Made by a program: the position numbers and the translations under genes
Source: Streptomyces reniochalinae
Lineage (GTDB): Bacteria; Actinomycetota; Actinomycetes; Streptomycetales; Streptomycetaceae
Direction: 5' to 3'
DNA length: 64,000 nt
Assembly: GCF_003323735.1 (NCBI RefSeq)
Contig: NZ_QOIM01000017.1
Span: 101,456 to 165,455 of the forward strand
Shown here: positions 20,461 through 30,862 of the stretch, piece after piece
Layout of the letters: each line of letters starts with the position of its first letter
Position numbering within the stretch: the first letter of the stretch is position 1
Notes under the pieces: model-generated
What the model saw: the letters and a program-made list of their open reading frames with translations, nothing else
Told to the model about the DNA's origin: nothing
Databases searched by the model: none

Positions 20461-20517
20461 ATGGCGACTAGGATCATCAGCACGACCGCGCACCGAAATG
20501 AGGATGTGTCATGGTAG
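20461..20517 (+). CDS. 18-residue ORF overlapping the xdhA start
   Basis: ATG 20461 opens an 18-codon frame (MATRIISTTAHRNEDVSW) that stops at TAG 20515, 7 bases inside xdhA. An AAAGAGAAAG stretch lies upstream as a weak ribosome site. If translated it would couple translation to xdhA. It could also be chance. Confidence 0.3.
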   Translation: MATRIISTTAHRNEDVSW

Positions 20518-22000
20518 CGGCGCGGACCACGGTCAATGGGAAGGTCACACCGATTTCCCCGGCCGCACCCCATACATCGGTTCTGGATTTCCTGCGTGAG
20601 CGCGGCCTCACCGGGAGCAAGGAAGGCTGCGCCGAGGGCGAATGCGGCGCGTGTTCGGTGCTGGTGGCCCGTCCGGGGGTGAACAAGCCCACCGACTGGG
20701 TGGCGGTCAACGCCTGCCTGGTTCCGGCCGCGGCCCTCGACGGGCAGGAGATCGTCACCTCCGAGGGCCTCGCCACCGCGGGCGAACCCGGCACGCCGCC
20801 CACGCTGCACCAGGTGCAGGAGGAGATGGCGCTCCGCGGCGGCTCCCAGTGCGGTTACTGCACACCGGGCTTCGTGTGCAGCATGGCCGCCGAGTACTAC
20901 CGGCCGGACCGCTGCGCGCACGCGGGCGCGGCCGACGGCGGCCCGGCCGACACCGACGCGGGCGGCACGACCGACGCCGAGCACGGTCCGAACGGGTTCG
21001 ACCTGCACTCGCTCAGCGGAAACCTGTGCCGCTGCACCGGTTACCGTCCGATCCGCGACGCCGCCTTCGCGCTCGGCGCGCCCACCGAGGACGACCCGCT
21101 GGCACAGCGCCGCGAGCAGTCGCCGCCGGCACCCGTCGCCACCGAGTACACCCAGGGCGACAGCGTGTTCCTGCGGCCGGGCACGCTGAGCGAAGCGCTG
21201 CGGGTGCTGCGCGAGCGGCCCGAGGCGGTGGTGGTCGCCGGGAGCACCGACTGGGGTGTGGAGGTGAACATCCGCTCCCGCCGGGCGGAGTGCGTGGTCG
21301 CCATCGACCGGCTGCCCGAACTGCGGGGCCTGAGCGTCGAGTCCGACCACGTCGAGATCGGCGCCGCGCAGACGCTCACCGAGATCGAGCGCCGTCTCGA
21401 CGGCCGCGTCCCGCTGCTGGCACAACTGTTCCCGCAGTTCGCCTCCCGGCTCATCCGCAACGGCGCGACCCTCGGCGGCAACTTGGGCACCGGCTCTCCC
21501 ATCGGCGACAGCCCGCCCGTGCTGCTCGCCTTGGAGGCGTCGCTGGTGCTCGCCGACGCCGACGGTGAGCGCGAGGTCCCGCTGGCGGACTACTTCACCG
21601 GCTACCGGCAGAGCGTGCGCCGCCCCGGCGAACTGATCCGCGCGGTGCGCATCCCGCTGCCGCTGTCGCCGGTCGCGGCCTTCCACAAGATCGCCAAACG
21701 GCGCTTCGACGACATCTCCAGCGTGGCGGTCGCGTTCGCGCTGGACATCGAGGACGGCCTCGTACGCAAGGCGCGCATCGGGCTGGGCGGCGTCGCCGCC
21801 ACGCCGGTCCGCGCCCTGGCCACCGAGGCGGCCCTGGAGGGCAAGCCGTGGGTGCGGGAGACCGCCGAGGCCGCAGCCCAGGTGCTGCGGGCCCAGGGAA
21901 CCCCGATGAACGACCACCGGGCCAGCGCCGAGTACCGCTCCGCGATGCTCGGCCAGAGCCTGCTGAAGCTGTACGCGGAAACCACGGAGGCGGTGTCGTC

Positions 22001-22004
<4 letters not shown>
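20511..22004 (+). CDS. xdhA: Xanthine dehydrogenase, iron-sulfur/FAD subunit
   Basis: The protein has 497 residues. It carries the two [2Fe-2S] clusters and FAD of molybdenum hydroxylase. The plant-type cluster motif GCAEGECGACSVLV is at about residue 43. The second cluster motifs are SQCGYCTPGF and NLCRCTGYRPI. The FAD domain follows from about 205 (AVVVAGSTDWGVEV, IRNGATLGGNLGTGSPIGDSPP), ending in the CO dehydrogenase-type C-terminal domain. Start ATG 20511 follows GAGGA. It overlaps xdhB by four bases. Xanthine and hypoxanthine are oxidised to urate with the large subunit. Confidence 0.95.
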
Positions 22005-24410
<2,406 letters not shown>

Positions 24411-24418
<8 letters not shown>

Positions 24419-25229
24419 CACGACCTGGGTGGCCGCGGTCGCGCGGTTGCGGGCACGCCGGGAACCCGGCGTGCTGGTGACCGTCGCGACCGTGCGCGGC
24501 CACGCGCCCCGCCGGGCCGGTGCCAAACTCGTCGTGGGGCGGACGGGGGCCTGGGGCTCGATCGGCGGCGGCAACATCGAGGCGGTGGCCATCGACCGGG
24601 CCCGCGAGCGGATCGGTACCGGCGACCCGGAGCCCGAACTGATGGACTTCGCCCTCAACGACAAGGTCACCAACCGGCACGGTGTGCAGTGCTGCGGCGG
24701 AGCCGTCACCGTACTGCTCGAACCGCTGCCTGTGGTGCCCGCGGTGGCGCTCTTCGGCGTCGGGCACGTCGGTCTCGAGCTGGCCCGCATCCTGGCGCGC
24801 CACAGCCTCGACCTGCACCTGGTCGACACCCGCACCGACATGCTCACCGACGAACGGCTCGACGTGCTGGCGGACGCGGTGGCGCAGGTCCACGTCCACC
24901 ACAACCCGCTGCTCCCCGAGGAGGCGCTCGCGGAGCTGGCGCCCGGCACCCACGTCCTGATCATGACTCATGACCACGCCGAGGACGCCGCGCTGGCCGA
25001 CGCCGCCTTGCGCACCACGGGACTCGGCTCGATCGGACTGATCGGCTCGGCCGCCAAGTGGTCGCGCTTCCGGAAACGTCTGGCCACCGAGGGCGGTCAC
25101 GACGACGCCGCGATCGACCGGATCAAGACCCCGATCGGCCTGACCGAGATCACCGGCAAGGAGCCCGCCACGATCGCGGTGAGCGTCGCGGCGGACCTGC
25201 TGCGGACCTTCGAGGCGGACCGCGGCTGA
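24411..25229 (+). CDS. xdhC: XdhC molybdenum cofactor insertion protein
   Basis: The protein has 272 residues. It binds and sulfurates molybdenum cofactor and delivers it to xanthine dehydrogenase. The N-terminal XdhC/CoxI domain (GVLVTVATVRGHAPRRAGAK, GSIGGGNIE) and the Rossmann domain (LFGVGHVGLELARIL, VDTRTDMLTDERLDVL, MTHDHAEDAALADAAL) are complete. It ends the operon. Confidence 0.95.
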
Positions 25230-25251
25230 GCGTCTCGCACCGGCGGGTGGG

Positions 25252-26754
25252 TCAGGGCCCTGCCCGGCGTACGGCTCGTACCGCGTCGTCGTCCGTGGCC
25301 AGCCGGGCCGTGACCCAGGCCAGCGCCGGGGCGTTCCGGTCGAGGTCTTCGCGGTCGATCGCGTCCAGGCGGTCGCACGGCTGGTGATAGCAGGGGTCGA
25401 ACATCTGCCCAGCGGTGCCGCCGAAGAGTTTCTGCTGTGCCGCCGTCTTCACCCCCAGGTTGCCTCCGTCGATGCCGCCGACCGGAAGGCCCGCCGCCTG
25501 GAAGACCAGATGGTCGGAGCCGATGGCGCCCGGGTCCTGGCGCTCGAAGGGCAGCCCGTGCCGGGTGAAGTAGCCGGCGAACAGTTCGGCGAGCTCGTGG
25601 CTGCCGCCGGACCCCGTGTCCCACACGAAACGCCCGGAGTTGGAGGGCGCCAGCAGCTCTGCGTTGAGGACGGCCGCGATCCTGCCGCGCTCGGCGGGGG
25701 AGAGGTGGTCCACGTAGTACCCGGAGCCGACGTCGAGGATCTCCTCCGCGCCCCACCACATGAATCTGACCTTGTTGCGCACCGCGTTTTGGTGCGGCGC
25801 CATCGCCAGCGCCGTCTGCAGGACGGTCGCGGCCGTCGAGCCGTTGTCGTTGACGCCGGGTGCCTCGGGGACGCTGTCCAAGTGCCCGCCCAGCACGACC
25901 ACGTCGTCGGGATCGCCGCCGCGGGTCTCGGCGATGAGGTTGACCGTCGTGCGCTCCACGTTCCGCGCCCGCAGCGTCAGGCGCACCCGAGCCCCGGGCC
26001 GCGCCGCCGCCTGACGGGCCAGCCGCTCCCCGTCGGTCTGCGAGACCATGCCCATGGGGATGCTGAAATCCTCCGGGGCCATGGCCATGAGGCGGTAGTT
26101 GTTCCGCGGAGACGGGGTCGGGTAGTACATCACCACAGCCCGTGCACCGGCCCGCGCGGCGACCTGCTGCTGGTGCGCGAACCCGCAGGCGTTCCGGGCC
26201 AGTACGACGACGGAGCCGCGGACGGCCACGCCGTCGTAGTCGCCGGCGTCGCAGCCGGTTCTGCCCTCGGGCAGGGCCACGGCCCGTGCGGTGAGGCCGC
26301 GCGCGGCGGTCGACGGAGTGAACCTGGTCATCAGTACGGGCACGTCGCGGGCCCTGCCGTGGCCCGTCCGCACGGACAACCGCTCGCTCGTGACGTCGAA
26401 GTCGGTGTAGGGGACCCGCTGCCGCCGCACCGCGTACCCCGCGTTCTCCAGCTGCCCGGCGACGTACCGCGCCGAACGTGTGAACCCGGGCCGGTTGTAG
26501 CCGCGGTCGCCGCCGCTGTCGTCCGCGATCCGCTGGAAGGCGCGCAGGTGGCGGAACACGTCACGGCCGCGTACCCGAGACGCCAGCCGGTCGGCCGTCA
26601 GCGCGCGCGTACCGGCGGCGTGTGCCGTGCCGTCCCCGGCGGGCGGAGTCGCGGCGGTGGCCACCGTCTGCTGACCCGCCAGGCAGGTCAGCGTGAGCGC
26701 GGCTGCCGCCGCCGGTCTCAGCACCCGGCGCAGCGGGCGGGAAGAGATACGCAC
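25252..26754 (-). CDS. Secreted M28 family aminopeptidase with PA domain
   Basis: The protein has 500 residues with a signal peptide (RRVLRPAAAAALTLTCLAGQ, cleavage probably near ATAA). A PA-type insert covers about 140-260. The M28 zinc site appears as GGHLDSVPEAPGVNDNGS, WWGAEEILDVGSG and GAIGSDHLVFQAAGLP. At the position of the usual second Asp ligand (the N-x-D-M region) it reads NAELLAP, a Glu. It lies 193 bases downstream of the P450 gene on the same strand, so read-through from the precursor/P450 unit is possible. It could trim the Met-Arg leader of the pentapeptide, but this is inference and it may be an unrelated extracellular peptidase. Confidence 0.9.
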   Translation of the reverse strand: MRISSRPLRRVLRPAAAAALTLTCLAGQQTVATAATPPAGDGTAHAAGTRALTADRLASRVRGRDVFRHLRAFQRIADDSGGDRGYNRPGFTRSARYVAGQLENAGYAVRRQRVPYTDFDVTSERLSVRTGHGRARDVPVLMTRFTPSTAARGLTARAVALPEGRTGCDAGDYDGVAVRGSVVVLARNACGFAHQQQVAARAGARAVVMYYPTPSPRNNYRLMAMAPEDFSIPMGMVSQTDGERLARQAAARPGARVRLTLRARNVERTTVNLIAETRGGDPDDVVVLGGHLDSVPEAPGVNDNGSTAATVLQTALAMAPHQNAVRNKVRFMWWGAEEILDVGSGYYVDHLSPAERGRIAAVLNAELLAPSNSGRFVWDTGSGGSHELAELFAGYFTRHGLPFERQDPGAIGSDHLVFQAAGLPVGGIDGGNLGVKTAAQQKLFGGTAGQMFDPCYHQPCDRLDAIDREDLDRNAPALAWVTARLATDDDAVRAVRRAGP

Positions 26755-26947
26755 AGGAAGTCCCTTCGAGCGATGAACCGCGACGGCGGGCGGGGGCCGC
26801 CGGCGGCGGGTCCTGAGGCGGAGAAACAGGCCGGGCCAGGGCAGGGGGAAAGAGCCGGACCTGGGGCAGGGCCCAGGTATGGGCCGGGTCAGCGCTCTGG
26901 GTGCGGGACCAGGCCGCGAACGCAGCGGGGACCGGTCGCCGGCACGG

Positions 26948-28147
26948 TCACGGACCCGTGTCGCGTACCCGGACGGGGAGCGTCCGCAGTCCCCGCAGGG
27001 TCGCGGTCGGCTCGTACTCGGCCGTGCCGGACGGGACGAACCCGAGGCGCGCCTCGCGCAGCGCCGCGAGCACGGCGCGCAGTTGCAGCGTGGCCAGGCC
27101 CGCGCCCAGGCAGGCGTGCGCGCCCCGGCCGAAGGCCAGGTGCTGCCCCCTGCGGCGGCCGAGGTCGACGGTGTCCGGATCGGGGAAGACGTCCGGGTCG
27201 CGGTTGGCGGCGCCCAGCAGCAGCACCAGCACCTGTCCGCGCCCTATCCGCTGCCCGGCCACCTCGCTGTCCCGCACGCACACCCGGGCGTCCGCCTGCA
27301 CCGGTCCCTCCAGGCGCAGCAGTTCGTCCACCAGCGTGTCGAGCCGCCCCCCGGCGGCCGCGCGTTCCGGCAGCGTCTGATCGCCCGTCACCAGGCGGGC
27401 GAGCGCGTTGCCCAGCAGGCGGCTGACCGACTCGTAGCCCGCGTGCAGCACGGCGCGCAGCGAGTTGGCCAGCACGGCCTGCGAGACCTCGGGGGTGTGT
27501 GCGCGGGCCGCCCGCACGGCCCCGACGAAACCGCCCTCGTCGGCCGTGTCCAGCCATGTGCCGACCATGCGGCTCAGCTCTTGTCTCGCCTCGGTGCCAG
27601 GATCGGCGCGCGCGGGATCGAGCCCGGCGTCCATGCTGCGGACGATGGCGTTCGACATCTCCTCGAACCTGGGCCCGTCGGGGGCGGCGACGCCCAGGAA
27701 GTCGCACATCGTGTGCAGGGCGAGGGGGCGGGCGACCTCGCTGACGAGATCGACCGGCCGGTCCGTGCCGCGTACGGCAGCCAGGCGTTGCGCGGAGAGC
27801 CGCGCGGCCGTGTCGGTCACCGCCGTGTGCGAGCGGGTGTGCAGCGCGGAGACGAGCAGGTGCCGGATGGCTCCGTGGGCGGGCGGGTCGAGGGACTGCA
27901 CGCTCAGCAGCGCTTCGGGGATCTCCTCTCCCACCCTGCGGAAGTCCGAGCCGAACGAGGCCGAGTCGCCGAGAACCGCGCGGCACTCGGCGTGCCCGGT
28001 CAGGACCCAGGAGTCGAGTTGCCCGTGCCAGTAGACGCGCCGGTGTTCGCGCAGCCGCCGGTAGAAGGGGTGCGGTGCGGCGATGACCTCGGGCGCCAGG
28101 GGGTCGTAGCGGGTGTCCCGCTGTCGGTGCGCCGCGGCTCCCGTCAT
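26948..28147 (-). CDS. bytO: Cytochrome P450, probable peptide-crosslinking (biarylitide-type)
   Basis: The protein has 399 residues, a soluble bacterial P450. The heme-binding loop FGRGAHACLGAGLA has its axial cysteine at residue 346. The ExxR pair is in VDELLRLEGPV. The I-helix reads LHAGYESVSR, with Tyr/Glu-Ser in place of the usual acid-Thr pair. The start ATG 28147 follows GAGAGG. Its partner is the pentapeptide gene 142 bases upstream on the same strand. In the biarylitide family such a P450 joins the Tyr3 and His5 side chains of an MxYxH precursor through a C-C or C-N bond. I infer the same reaction here. No ferredoxin gene is adjacent, so electron donors must come from elsewhere. Confidence 0.88.
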   Translation of the reverse strand: MTGAAAHRQRDTRYDPLAPEVIAAPHPFYRRLREHRRVYWHGQLDSWVLTGHAECRAVLGDSASFGSDFRRVGEEIPEALLSVQSLDPPAHGAIRHLLVSALHTRSHTAVTDTAARLSAQRLAAVRGTDRPVDLVSEVARPLALHTMCDFLGVAAPDGPRFEEMSNAIVRSMDAGLDPARADPGTEARQELSRMVGTWLDTADEGGFVGAVRAARAHTPEVSQAVLANSLRAVLHAGYESVSRLLGNALARLVTGDQTLPERAAAGGRLDTLVDELLRLEGPVQADARVCVRDSEVAGQRIGRGQVLVLLLGAANRDPDVFPDPDTVDLGRRRGQHLAFGRGAHACLGAGLATLQLRAVLAALREARLGFVPSGTAEYEPTATLRGLRTLPVRVRDTGP

Positions 28148-28244
28148 GGTCTGCCTCTCTCGGGGTGCGGTTTTGCAAGTGCGGTTCTCGGGGTGCGGAT
28201 TCCGGCCAGGTGCCGAGGAGCGGGGAGGTGGGGCGGGGCGTCGC

Positions 28245-28276
28245 CCGCGGCCACGCGGTCAGCCGCGTGGCCGCGG
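28245..28276. terminator. Perfect 14-bp hairpin between precursor and P450 genes
   Basis: CCGCGGCCACGCGG (28245-28258), loop TCAG, then its exact complement (28263-28276). It begins 14 bases after the precursor stop codon. It may act as a partial terminator that makes precursor mRNA more abundant than P450 mRNA, or protect the short upstream message from 3' exonucleases. Confidence 0.7.
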
Positions 28277-28289
28277 TGACGTGGTGTCA

Positions 28290-28307
28290 TCAGTGGATGT
28301 AGCGCAT
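28290..28307 (-). CDS. bytA: Pentapeptide RiPP precursor MRYIH (biarylitide-type)
   Basis: The whole gene is 18 bases: ATG CGC TAC ATC CAC TGA, encoding Met-Arg-Tyr-Ile-His. An AAGGAG ribosome binding site lies at 28314-28319, 6-7 bases before the ATG, far better than chance for an accidental start. The residues fit the M-x-Y-x-H motif of biarylitide precursors, in which Met-Arg is leader and Tyr-x-His is the crosslinked core. The P450 gene follows on the same strand. Ile at position 4 makes the predicted product a Tyr-Ile-His biaryl tripeptide. Identification rests on motif, ribosome site and context; the gene is too short for similarity search. Confidence 0.87.
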   Translation of the reverse strand: MRYIH

Positions 28308-28771
28308 GGCACTCTCCTTTCCGCGAAGGGGTGTCAGCAACGCCGTGGACACGGACACGGAGTCGACGGCGAGTTCATCAGGGCCCCGGTATTCCGGGGC
28401 GGGAGGAATTCCATCCGGAAGCGGGGGCGCCAGTTCCTACCGGGAGGCGCCTGCATAACCATGGCGGTGGCGGTGTTCACTCATCGGAAGAAAAGCAATC
28501 CGCGCATCCCGCCTTCCCTGTTGGTGCGGCAGCGGCCGGAAGTCAGCCGTCGTCACCCTCCGACAGCGATTGCGTTCCGCGCAAGGGGCGGTACGTCGAA
28601 AAACGCCACTTTTCCACCGGTGGAAAAGTGAACGACGTATTCCGCCGTGACGTATGGGGACTGTGTCCGGAACAGTGAATGCGGAACGGGCGAGCGGGGC
28701 ACGCACATGTTTGGCGAGCCGCTCGGCATGACGCGACTGCAAAGGTGTGTACCTATGGAGATGCGGGTGGA
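28308..28771. other. Divergent control region of the pentapeptide locus
   Basis: These 464 bases lie between the precursor gene and the divergent winged-helix regulator. They hold a small hairpin (CCCCGG-TATT-CCGGGG, 28384-28399) and the 24-bp palindrome listed separately. I could not find a near-consensus promoter for the precursor. No other gene is visible. Confidence 0.55.
28607..28630. promoter_or_regulatory. 24-bp perfect palindromic operator
   Basis: The left arm CACTTTTCCACC (28607-28618) is followed without spacer by its exact complement (28619-28630). It is unusually AT-containing for this genome. It contains TTTCCA and TGGAAA half-sites, the hexamers found in IclR-type operators. 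It lies 142 bases before the adjacent regulator with an IclR-like winged helix. Confidence 0.7.
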
Positions 28772-29401
28772 GTGCAGACCACGCAGAAGACGGAGACCGG
28801 GGCGTACTTCGTGAGCGCGGCACGGGGATTCGCGTTACTGGCAGCTCTCGCGGAACTGGAGGAGGAGGACCCGGGCGCCCACCGGTTGGGCGTCATCGCC
28901 CGCCGCGCGGGCCTGAGCCCCTCCCAGGCGAACAAGCTCCTCGCTCAGGCCGAGCAGCACGGACTGGTCCGCCGGACCGGCTACGGCCGCTACGCGTTGT
29001 CCCCGCACGCGGCGGCGACAGGAACGACGGAGACAGACAGGACGACGCGTCCCACCCCGGCGGGTCCGACGGCGCGTCCCGCGGCAGCTTCGACGGCGGG
29101 TCCCGCGGCGCGGCGCGCGGCGGCCGCGTCGGCACGCCCCTCGACGGGCCCGGCGGTACGGTCCACGGCGGGGACGGCGCGTCCACCGGCGGCGGTGCCG
29201 GCTGTGCCGGTGGCGCCGGCGGTCCGCAGGGCGAGGGCGCTGGCGGCGGGAGGGGCGAAGACGCCGGTGACGGCGCCCGGGCCGGGGCCGCTGACCGCAC
29301 GGGAGCGGCCGGGACGGACCCCCGCGGCGGGAGCGGCACCGGCACGGAGGGCGCTGCCCGGAGCCGGGCAGCCCCCGGTGTCCACCGTGCCGGCACGGTA
29401 G
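28772..29401 (+). CDS. IclR-like winged-helix regulator with low-complexity tail, TTA-containing
   Basis: The protein has about 209 residues from GTG 28772. The first 80 form a winged helix-turn-helix (GFALLAALAELEEEDPGAHR, VIARRAGLSPSQANKLLAQA, GLVRRTGYGRYALSP) similar to the DNA-binding domain of IclR proteins, but the IclR ligand domain is missing. The tail is Ala/Pro/Thr/Arg-rich. A TTA leucine codon at 28835-28837 makes expression bldA-dependent. From about 29020 onward the coding-like base pattern moves to the next frame, which stays open to 29559, so a frameshift in the tail is possible. Probable regulator of the divergent pentapeptide/P450 genes. Confidence 0.65.
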   Translation: MQTTQKTETGAYFVSAARGFALLAALAELEEEDPGAHRLGVIARRAGLSPSQANKLLAQAEQHGLVRRTGYGRYALSPHAAATGTTETDRTTRPTPAGPTARPAAASTAGPAARRAAAASARPSTGPAVRSTAGTARPPAAVPAVPVAPAVRRARALAAGGAKTPVTAPGPGPLTARERPGRTPAAGAAPARRALPGAGQPPVSTVPAR

Positions 29402-29543
29402 TGCCGGAGCCGGACCACCTCCCGTGTCCACCGTGCAGGCGCGGTGACGGGCACGAGGGGGCGGGCCAAGCGTCGGCGCGGGGCGGAACGGCGCGGGCGC
29501 CCGAGTGGGCACCCACGCCGGCCTCACCGCTCGCGGACGGGTC

Positions 29544-29960
29544 TCACACCTTGCGGTAGCTGTACGCCTCCTCGGCCGCCGCCGCCACCGCGGCCAGGTC
29601 GCCGCCGCCCGCGGCCGTCACCACGGCGCCGATCGCCCCCTCCACCAGCGGGGCGTCCAGCAGCCGGGACGGGTCGGGCAGTTCGTCACCCTCGGCCAGC
29701 AGCGTCTTGACCGTCAGTACCGCGCTGCCCAGGTCGGCGAGGAGTGCGACGCCCGCCCCCGCGTCCACACGCCGGGCCGCCTCGGTGATCACCTCTTCGC
29801 TCGTGCCCAGGCCGCCGTCCGGGAGGCCGCCCGCGCCGGTGACCGGAGCGTCGGGCACCCCGGCGAGAGCGGCGGCCATCGAGGAGACCGCGTCGGCGAC
29901 CTGCTTGCTGTGGGAGACCAGCACGATCCCCACCCGGGCTCCCTCGCTCGTGTCCGCCAT
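29544..29960 (-). CDS. dhaM: Dihydroxyacetone kinase phosphotransfer subunit DhaM
   Basis: The protein has 138 residues, a single EIIA-mannose-type domain with the phosphorylatable histidine in VGIVLVSHSK (His17) and GTSEEVITEAARR, LLADLGSAVLTVKTLL. It lacks the HPr and EI-like domains of E. coli DhaM, as is usual in actinobacteria, and so takes phosphate from HPr. ATG 29960 is preferred over the overlapping GTG 29966 because AGGGAG is then correctly spaced. It ends the dhaKLM operon. Confidence 0.9.
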   Translation of the reverse strand: MADTSEGARVGIVLVSHSKQVADAVSSMAAALAGVPDAPVTGAGGLPDGGLGTSEEVITEAARRVDAGAGVALLADLGSAVLTVKTLLAEGDELPDPSRLLDAPLVEGAIGAVVTAAGGGDLAAVAAAAEEAYSYRKV

Positions 29961-29962
29961 GC

Positions 29963-30643
29963 TCACGCGCTCCCTTCCGCGTCGCCGCCCGCTTCGGCGA
30001 GGGCCGCCATCAGCAGGGCCGCCGAGGCGGCTCCCGGGTCCTGGTGGCCGATGCTCCGCTCGCCCAGATAGCTGGCGCGGCCCTTGCGGGCCTGGAGCGG
30101 AGTGGTCTCCTCCGCGCCCTTCTCGGCCGCCGTCCTGGCCGCTCGCAGATCCTTGCCGCCGCTGTCCGCCAGCGCGTCGGCGGCCGGCCTGAGCGCGTCC
30201 AGCATCGTCTTGTCGCCCGCGGTGGCGCCGCCGAGCTGGGCCACCGCGTCGATGCCCGCGCTCAGCGCCCCGGCCAGCTCCTCGCCGGTCACCACCTCCG
30301 CGTCACCGAGCGTCTTGCCCGTGCGGCGCAGCAGCGTCCCGTACAGCGGGCCCGAGGCGCCGCCGACCGTCGAGACGAGTTTGCGGCCGGCCGTCATCAG
30401 CACCGAGCCCGGCGTGGCGGGGACGCCCTCGTCCAGCTCGCTGCGGACCGCCTCGAACCCGCGGCGCATGTTGCCGCCGTGGTCGGCGTCGCCGATCGCC
30501 GAGTCCAGCTCCGTCAGCCGGTCGGCCTCGCGGTCGACCGCGTCCGCCGCGGCCCGCATCCAGCGCGCGAAGAAGGCGGCGTCCAAGCCCTCCGCGCTCC
30601 CGCCGGTGCCCTCGCCTGCGCCGTTCGTCACCTTGCCGCTCAC
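29963..30643 (-). CDS. dhaL: Dihydroxyacetone kinase ADP-binding subunit DhaL
   Basis: The protein has 226 residues from GTG 30643, with GAAGGAG 5 bases upstream. It holds the tightly bound ADP that shuttles phosphate from DhaM to dihydroxyacetone on DhaK. The Mg-ADP motif LDSAIGDADHGGNMRRGF, plus GGASGPLYGTLL and ERSIGHQDPGAASAALL, are intact. DhaM follows within four bases. Confidence 0.92.
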   Translation of the reverse strand: MSGKVTNGAGEGTGGSAEGLDAAFFARWMRAAADAVDREADRLTELDSAIGDADHGGNMRRGFEAVRSELDEGVPATPGSVLMTAGRKLVSTVGGASGPLYGTLLRRTGKTLGDAEVVTGEELAGALSAGIDAVAQLGGATAGDKTMLDALRPAADALADSGGKDLRAARTAAEKGAEETTPLQARKGRASYLGERSIGHQDPGAASAALLMAALAEAGGDAEGSA

Positions 30644-30862
30644 CACTGCTCCTTCGCCGCTGTCCCGGTCTTCTCTCGTGCTGCCGCGTGCGGGGCGTAC
30701 CGCGCCACGGCCACCACGGCGGCGCGTCCCGCCCCGCACGCGGCGCCACGGCCACGCCGGAATCCCGTCGTACCGGATTCAGTACCGGATCTGTACCGGA
30801 TCCCGGCGGGCCAGGACCGCCTCGCGCCGGTGGTCCGTGTCACCGCCGCTGTGCGCTCCTGC

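Noticed and set aside
20211..20510. Purine, molybdenum-cofactor or other known riboswitch in the xdh leader
   Set aside because: I could not recognise any conserved core sequence of these classes by eye; a covariance search would be decisive.
28747..29559. Gly/Asp-rich 270-codon frame overlapping the winged-helix gene as an independent gene
   Set aside because: Its first 90 codons are not protein-like and overlap a clear winged helix in the other frame. Its tail is treated as a possible frameshifted extension instead.
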